64,000 nucleotides of DNA from Parelaphostrongylus tenuis (Eukaryota; Nematoda; Chromadorea; Rhabditida; Metastrongylidae), in NCBI GenBank assembly GCA_019055375.1, contig JAHQIW010000755.1, positions 1 to 64,000 of the forward strand, read 5' to 3'. The position numbers and the translations under genes were made by a program. Below are positions 61,401-64,000 of this stretch, piece by piece. The notes under the pieces were generated by a model, which saw nothing but the letters and a program-made list of their open reading frames with translations, ran no database searches and had not been told where the DNA came from. The number at the start of each line of letters is the position of its first letter. Position 1 is the stretch's first letter.

Positions 61401-63671
61401 TGCCGTATGTTAGATATTTTTAGATCCCTTACCAGACCACATGACAAGTTGGCTCAAATAATAATGAAAGGATCTATTGAAATTTGAGCGTGGTCCAAAC
61501 GAAGCTCTTGAAATAAACGTTCGAATGATTACCAACACTCCTATGAAAATTTGTCCAGTGAAAGGGGTCGTTTCTAATTTGCTACCGGATAACGGATGGA
61601 AACCAGATTATGCTATAATATATCGTTTTTTAGACATGGACCAACGACTCGGAATCGCTGGAAGGTTTACGTAAATCAATGTGAGGAAAAAAAGAGAAGA
61701 GTCAGTACTTAAGTCGTTCATTGTCAAAATTAATCTAAAGATTGGTAGACTTTGATGATTGTATGATGCTAATGATGTCTTAGAGCACATATGCAATAAC
61801 AATGAGATTTAGTTTTGTTTATTGATCCTTATATTTCATTAATTATTATTCAGTTTTCTTTAGGGATCTCCAATGCCTGGCAGTCCGCGATGGAATGATG
61901 CTGACACGGATTATGTTCCTCCTGGTGTTAAGAAACCGCGAAAATCTCATCATATGGGGAGCGCTTCAAGTCACAAGAACGAGAGCTCGAAGAAACCAGC
62001 TGTTCGTTCAACGGTATGATGCAGAGCTATCTATAGCATGTATCTATCTATCTCCTCCATTTATAACACACGTTGTTGTTAATAATCTGTCTATGACATA
62101 CGTTATTTCTATTAAAACCTGCTTGGTATTTTTGGGTAATTTTTCTGAACGTGGAACTATATCAGTATTTATATCGTTTAGGCTGCGGTTCGAGTATCGG
62201 AGGGTGCTCGAGAAGTTATTGAAACGATGCATGCTCTGATATCCACACCACGACCTGTGGATACGAACGTCGATGATGGACTAGTCCGCGTCGACTTGCA
62301 ACATTCATCAGATCATGGTGAAAGACTGTATAGCGAAGGGGAAGAGCTCGATGATGGGAGAAAAGTTGTGCGGATCATTGACAAGGAGACAGAGTACATC
62401 ATGTCTACGAAATGTGCAATGGATGCTTTGTGCTGTTAGTTCTCTTTTTTTTTTGCAAACAGTGAACAAATCTTTAGCAGATTAGCTATCCCATTAGAGC
62501 TCGTTGTATTCAAACATTCATATTTCCAGTGAGCTATCGAAATAGTCTTAATGAATTCGTCGAGTATATGAAAACTCCGAGTTTTCGTCAAGATGTTGAA
62601 AAAGACATTGCACACGAAAAGGTAAGATGCTAATGGTTGTGTTGAAATGTTAATTATCCATTGTCTATCTGACGACTCCTCTTTCGTAGGCGTGTTTTTG
62701 GGGAATTATGTTAGTTCAGATTATCTATGTTTCCACTCGGTTGAAGAATAATTTCATGCATTTTGTCTGACACATCGCCGTTTACAATTTAGTATGTAGT
62801 GCCGATTAAATCCGACAAAATAAAATCTTTGGCTCTTGACTTGCAGTGCCAAATTTCCTCGTTCTTGTTTCAATTTGCTAATTTTGTCATGCCCATCACA
62901 TAACATTCACTTATTTGATGTAGGCATTTCTTTCTTTGTTTAAGGCACGTCACGCTGAACTCGTTGAGAAGGTACGTCAGATGCACGCTGCAGTGGCTGC
63001 ACAGCGATCGCAAGGAGTCTGTGCTCTATATGAACGGTTGAATGATCTTGGTATGAGCGATGTAGAAACACCTACTGAGTTGTTACAGGGGTAAGTCCCG
63101 CTGTTCGTTTGTTTTTGATTCTGATTTTTGCAATTAAGTTAGCTTTTTCTGTAGATATGTTTAACACAGAGTCTCACCTGGCGCAGTGGGTAGAGGTCCT
63201 CTGCGTCGCACACAAGGTCTATGGTCCTAACTCGCGCTCATGACTGACCAAGCAATCTATCCCCCCTGGGTCGGTAATTGTTACCGGACTGGTCTGAAGC
63301 TTTCTGGGAGCATAAGCAGCATTGACTCAGTTCAGCGGGAGGTCATCAAGAACCTCTGTAAAGACCAGATATGCATTCAGGCACGTCAAGCGAAGTTTAA
63401 AATTGTAGACGATTGCACGCACCTTGTGCTCCAATCTCGGTATATTCGCATTTTTTGAGCTTTTCAAAGACTTTCTCTTGCTAGTCTAAATTTCTCCGTT
63501 ATATTAAAAAAAACATTCCAGGAAACCAGTTCGAAAACAGAGCTTCAAAACAGGCTCGTCATGTCTTTACTGGTTACTGATTATCAAAAAAATATTGATC
63601 CCAATGCGCATTTTGACCGTGCGTTCTCAACACAATTTCTATGCTGGCCACCAGAGCGAAATCGGTTATGA
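49839..63671 (+). CDS. dot-1: DOT1-family histone H3 lysine-79 methyltransferase gene (overview)
   Basis: The gene spans at least 13.8 kb. Exons: 49839-49934, 50022-50119, 51019-51175, 51232-51347, 51557-51611, 51677-51808, 51893-51969, 52393-52483, 53948-54104, 55325-55432, (one missing exon), 57528-57624, 57704-57802, 61864-62013, 62182-62434, 62530-62621, 62945-63090 and probably 63530-63671. DOT1 enzymes transfer methyl from SAM to H3K79 in nucleosomes and act in the nucleus in transcription and heterochromatin control. Nematodes often have several dot-1 paralogues; this one cannot be assigned to a specific one. Phases chain throughout except at two single-base breaks (55363 and 57551-57556). 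The 3' end may lie beyond the window. Confidence 0.9.
50231..50752. mobile_element. Palindromic mariner-derived element, copy 3 (dot-1 intron 2)
   Basis: The left arm TATTGGGTACTTCCAAAAGT, CAACAAACACCAAATTTACC, GCACATTTTCTTGCGAGTAC, GAGATGGAGCTGTCTTGAGA, AAAGTCGCTTGCTACTTATG, ending near GTTAATGGAGCTTCC. The right arm is its inverse, starting AACTTCGCAAACTACTTTTT and ending GCGCAATCAAGCGGAACC. It carries the transposase N-terminal region facing inward from both sides. The right terminal 40 bases are missing. No intact frame. Confidence 0.75.
51348..51556 (+). other. GC-AG intron 4 of dot-1
   Basis: Exon 4 must end in phase 2 for exon 5 to read AVPNPQRLNSHYEPFSSG. The only site that fits and keeps the family spacing is CCG|GCAAGT, the classic strong GC-donor form. 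The next GT donor in the right phase (51369) would insert VFFTL-type residues. The acceptor is TCGTTTCAG at 51548-51556. A tRNA-like repeat lies inside. Confidence 0.7.
51408..51495 (-). repeat. Solo tRNA-like arm (dot-1 intron 4)
   Basis: In reverse complement: GGTAGCCTCGGTGGTGTACT (A box), GGGTGGAACACGGGTTCAAC (B box), ATGAGGTCG, then T5 (51408-51412 in reverse). Same unit as 53,368-53,447, with acceptor-stem blocks CCTCGG/TGAGGTC. Confidence 0.6.
52635..52962 (+). mobile_element. tRNA-derived SINE with 13-bp target-site duplication
   Basis: The body 52648-52949 starts AGCGCATGTGGCGCAGTGGT (A box GTGGCGCAGTGG), followed by GGTCAATGGTTCGATCTTGC (B box GGTTCGATC), the GGTAAATTGGTACCAGAC block, CATTGTAAAGGCCAGATATG, and a tail of TTTATCC repeats. 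It is flanked by a perfect duplication ATCTGGCTCCAAG (52635-52647 and 52950-52962), which marks target-primed retroposition. The duplication is perfect, so the insertion is fairly young. It sits in dot-1 intron 8, sense strand. No reverse transcriptase of its own; it needs a LINE partner. Confidence 0.85.
52995..53055 (+). repeat. B-box half of a tRNA-like unit
   Basis: GGTGAAATGCGGGTTCAACT, CCCGCCTTGTGGCGAA, then TTTT. The A-box half is replaced by unrelated DNA. It lies next to the SINE and the following palindrome. Confidence 0.5.
53135..53484. repeat. Palindromic element with two tRNA-like units, copy 3
   Basis: The most complete copy. Arms of about 140 bases start ATGTTT..A.A.AAGCCTGAG and are inverted. 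Each arm has a tRNA-like unit pointing outward: minus 53.19-53.26 kb and plus 53368-53447. The plus unit folds roughly as a tRNA: acceptor GGCCTC with GAGGTC, D arm TGGAATGGTAGCGCG, a 7-base loop CTGGTAT, T arm CGGGTTCAACTCCCG, and T5 terminator at 53443-53447. The loop between the arms is about 80 bases. It is in dot-1 intron 8. Confidence 0.8.
54592..54668 (-). repeat. tRNA-like unit (dot-1 intron 9)
   Basis: In reverse complement it starts GGCGTCGGTGGTGCAACGGG with TTAGAGC (A box), then GTGCGGGTTCGTAGTCCCGC (T arm with B box) and TGACGC. The acceptor stem GCGTC/GACGC pairs. The anticodon arm is poor and there is no T-run just downstream, so this is a tRNA-derived relic rather than a confirmed tRNA. 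Confidence 0.5.
54725..54995 (-). mobile_element. Mariner-derived single arm, copy 4 (dot-1 intron 9)
   Basis: On the minus strand: CATGATTTTGGGATCG, GCGCTTTTCTTGCGAAGACG, GTATACAATTTGCTTACTTT, GATGGAGCTGTGTTGGGAAC, then the transposase start (RSLLMDERRLRDTAGEAVRK, INGAS). Only one arm is present, so it is either half of a palindrome or a truncated mariner. The coding part is open for 80 codons but not full length. Confidence 0.65.
55540..55720. other. GC-rich island in dot-1 intron 10
   Basis: GATGCGGCGCGGCGCGGTCG, CGCTGCGACTCGTGTC, then GGGCCGGCCCCCACTTGTCC. CpG-rich, about 100 bases after exon 10. Long open frames on the minus strand are due to composition. It resembles the island at 40.4 kb in composition (GCGGCGCGGCGCG, CGCGAGTCGC) and may be a related repeat. 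Confidence 0.45.
56550..56655. repeat. TA/TG microsatellite
   Basis: Degenerate TATATG/TGTATA repeats of about 105 bases. Tyr/Ile/Cys-rich ORFs on both strands here are artefacts. Confidence 0.9.
56685..56803. repeat. Short MITE, family GAGAGTTGTGGWCC, copy 3
   Basis: GTGGAGAGTTGTGGACC at the left and GGTCCACAACTCTCCATGAG at the right are a nearly perfect inverted repeat. 119 bases, with a run of 11 A inside. A solo end (GGAGAGCTGTGGTCC) is at about 56219. Confidence 0.75.
57528..57802 (+). CDS. dot-1: dot-1 exons: Ser/Arg-rich linker
   Basis: The exon at 57528-57624 reads DEFLFRNEK in one frame and ELSRSVSSSSSKSGSRSPDS in the next; one base missing from the A6 run at about 57551 explains the switch. 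Donor TTG|GTGGGT. The exon at 57704-57802 (acceptor TTCTAG) reads ERSRSQQQTRNNSDSVKAED, then DTNGDSDSKAF: polar, disordered. DOT1 proteins typically have a low-complexity, charged region after the catalytic domain, involved in nucleosome binding. Exons between 57.8 and 61.86 kb cannot be excluded. Confidence 0.65.
58031..58304 (+). mobile_element. tRNA-derived SINE, 52.6-kb family, copy 3
   Basis: Head GCGCTCGTGGCGTAGTGATT, middle GATAAATTGATACCAAACGT, CATTTTAAGAGCCAAACGTG, and tail CTCTATCCTTTATCCTTTA. About 80% like the 52.6-kb copy by eye. No clear target duplication. Sense strand in a dot-1 intron. Confidence 0.75.
58342..59176. repeat. Long foldback element, family GCTGTAGC, copy C
   Basis: The left arm (CTCGTTCCCTCTACAAGAAT, TTTTCATAAGAGTTTTAGTA, CATAACGCTGTAGCAGCC) is the inverse of the right arm (59.0-59.176 kb, GCTTCTACAGCGTTATAAAA to TTGTACAGCGAATGAG). 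The interior carries a second related block (58.75-58.95 kb), suggesting nested copies. In a dot-1 intron. Confidence 0.7.
59180..60890. other. Intronic DNA, no further feature
   Basis: AT-rich. The minus ORFs at 59481-59889 contain peptide-like stretches (for example QRKFRYSDGSKLRARFLNSR) but switch frame and have no splice context. No dot-1 exon was recognised. Confidence 0.4.
60893..60990 (-). pseudogene. 3' end fragment of an RTE retrotransposon
   Basis: GTGACTCGAACGGGTATCAG, then TTCCATTTCTCCCTACCG and GTGCAGGAGTA matches the 3' coding end of the 28-kb RTE at 28,205-28,275 (GAGTGACTCGAGCGGGTACC, ATTTTTCCTTATCGCGTGCA). The CACCTGTCACCTG before it resembles the tail repeats. Dead 3' piece, typical of 5'-truncated LINE insertions. 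Confidence 0.65.
61060..61562. repeat. Foldback arm interrupted by a second foldback (nested)
   Basis: 61060-61176 is a right arm of the GCTGTAGC family (GTTACAGCATTTCAAAAGGG to GCATTCGAATGATT). The family sequence resumes at about 61519 (TTCGAATGATTACCAACACT, CCAGTGAAAGG). Between them, 61183-61500 is a copy of the 16-kb foldback (left arm TTATTTGAGCCAACTTGTCA ... CGTGTTTCGCCCTCACAGAC; right arm remnant TTACCAGACCACATGACAAG). The order of insertion is therefore clear: the 16-kb type came later. Confidence 0.7.
61864..63671 (+). CDS. dot-1: dot-1 C-terminal exons
   Basis: Exons 61864-62013 (SPRWNDADTDYVPPGVKKPR), 62182-62434 (VREVIETM-type helix region, then DLQHSSDHGERLYSEGEELD), 62530-62621 (LSYRNSLNEFVEYMKTPSFR), 62945-63090 (ARHAELVEKVRQMHAAVAAQ, then ALYERLNDLG) and probably 63530-63671 (SKTELQNRLVMSLLVTDYQK, ending in TGA at 63669 or spliced at about 63620). 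All donors and acceptors are canonical and phases chain. The helical, heptad-like parts suit the coiled coils that in DOT1L bind AF9/AF10-type partners; partner binding here is inferred. A SINE lies between the last two exons. Confidence 0.8.
63171..63432 (+). mobile_element. tRNA-derived SINE, 52.6-kb family, copy 4
   Basis: Head CTCACCTGGCGCAGTGGGTA, CTCTGCGTCGCACACAAGGT, middle GTCGGTAATTGTTACCGGAC, CTGTAAAGACCAGATATGCA; the tail is lost. Sense strand in the last visible dot-1 intron. Confidence 0.75.
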
Positions 63672-64000
63672 TTACAAATGTTTCAACCCCTCTGGGACGA
63701 CATATATCCAGAGAGATACAGAATCTTCTGGGTATCTTTCTCTCTGGGAAAATCTTGTCCTCAGACTTTTGGTAAACGTGCGAAAGCTTAACTCTCGGCG
63801 ATTTCAGTATTGTGTTCGGTTCTGTAAACCTTTTCTTATTGCCTTGTAATAGGAAAAGTAGTATTATATGACACTCTCGTTGCTTTGTTTTTTTCGTCTG
63901 GAGTGTTTCGATGGTTTCATGAGATAGTTTGAATCTCGACGATTCTGGAAGAAGGTTTAGCTTTCAACAAGTTCTTTGAGTAAAATTGTAGGAGCTAGAA

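Noticed and set aside
63595..63849. 84-codon plus ORF as an exon
   Set aside because: The alternative acceptor at 63530 joins exon 16 in phase and gives a better frame (SKTELQNRLVMSLLVTDYQK); the 84-codon frame is out of phase with it.

Overview
The window looks like nuclear DNA of a parasitic nematode, most likely a strongylid or hookworm. The evidence is: AT-rich DNA with short nematode-style introns (acceptors of the TTTTCAG/TTTATAG kind), a probable spliced-leader acceptor directly before a start codon, degenerate RTE-type LINEs, mariner remnants, tRNA-derived SINEs, and many small palindromic (foldback) elements. The species assignment is inference; no alignment was run. Almost all long ORFs are repeats or shadows. 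Real genes are split into exons of 30-260 bases, so they were rebuilt by hand from splice sites and phase.

Right side (49.8-64 kb, + strand): the best-supported gene is a DOT1-family histone H3K79 methyltransferase. Sixteen exons plus a probable seventeenth run over about 13.8 kb. The catalytic domain is recognisable from VYGETS, DLGCGVGQ, GIEINDLP, KWMKWW, INNYAF and the PYYLHT strand. It is followed by a Ser/Arg-rich linker and helical C-terminal exons. One intron appears to use a GC-AG donor. Two single-base frame breaks interrupt the reading frame, so this is either an assembly with indel errors or a damaged copy. One small exon between 55.4 and 57.5 kb could not be found.

Left side (0.65-5.7 kb, - strand): a second split gene contains one complete PDZ domain spread over three or four exons with consistent phases, then a C-terminal tail and a polyadenylation signal. 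Its 5' part lies further right. A Ser/Arg-rich minus-strand exon at 18.7 kb and a minus-strand ORF at 22.5 kb could belong to it or to other genes. A plus-strand exon at 17.9 kb belongs to an unidentified gene.

Middle (6-49 kb): mostly transposon-derived or featureless DNA. It holds a near full-length but broken RTE retrotransposon (28.2-31.0 kb), a fragment of another (10.9 kb), an internally deleted mariner (35.4 kb), two adjacent mariner C-terminal remnants (39.5-40.3 kb), a 44-bp triplicate (34.5 kb), a 1.3-kb long inverted repeat (43.8-45.1 kb), a TTAACCC-ended MITE (20.1 kb), and a GC-rich island (40.4 kb).

The most unusual theme is the number of palindromic elements of at least six unrelated types. 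One type carries tRNA-like units with A and B boxes on both arms, pointing outward. Another carries the same end and N-terminal part of a mariner transposase on both arms. A third encodes nearly the same peptide on both strands. Many sit in the dot-1 introns, where a primary transcript would be expected to fold into hairpins.
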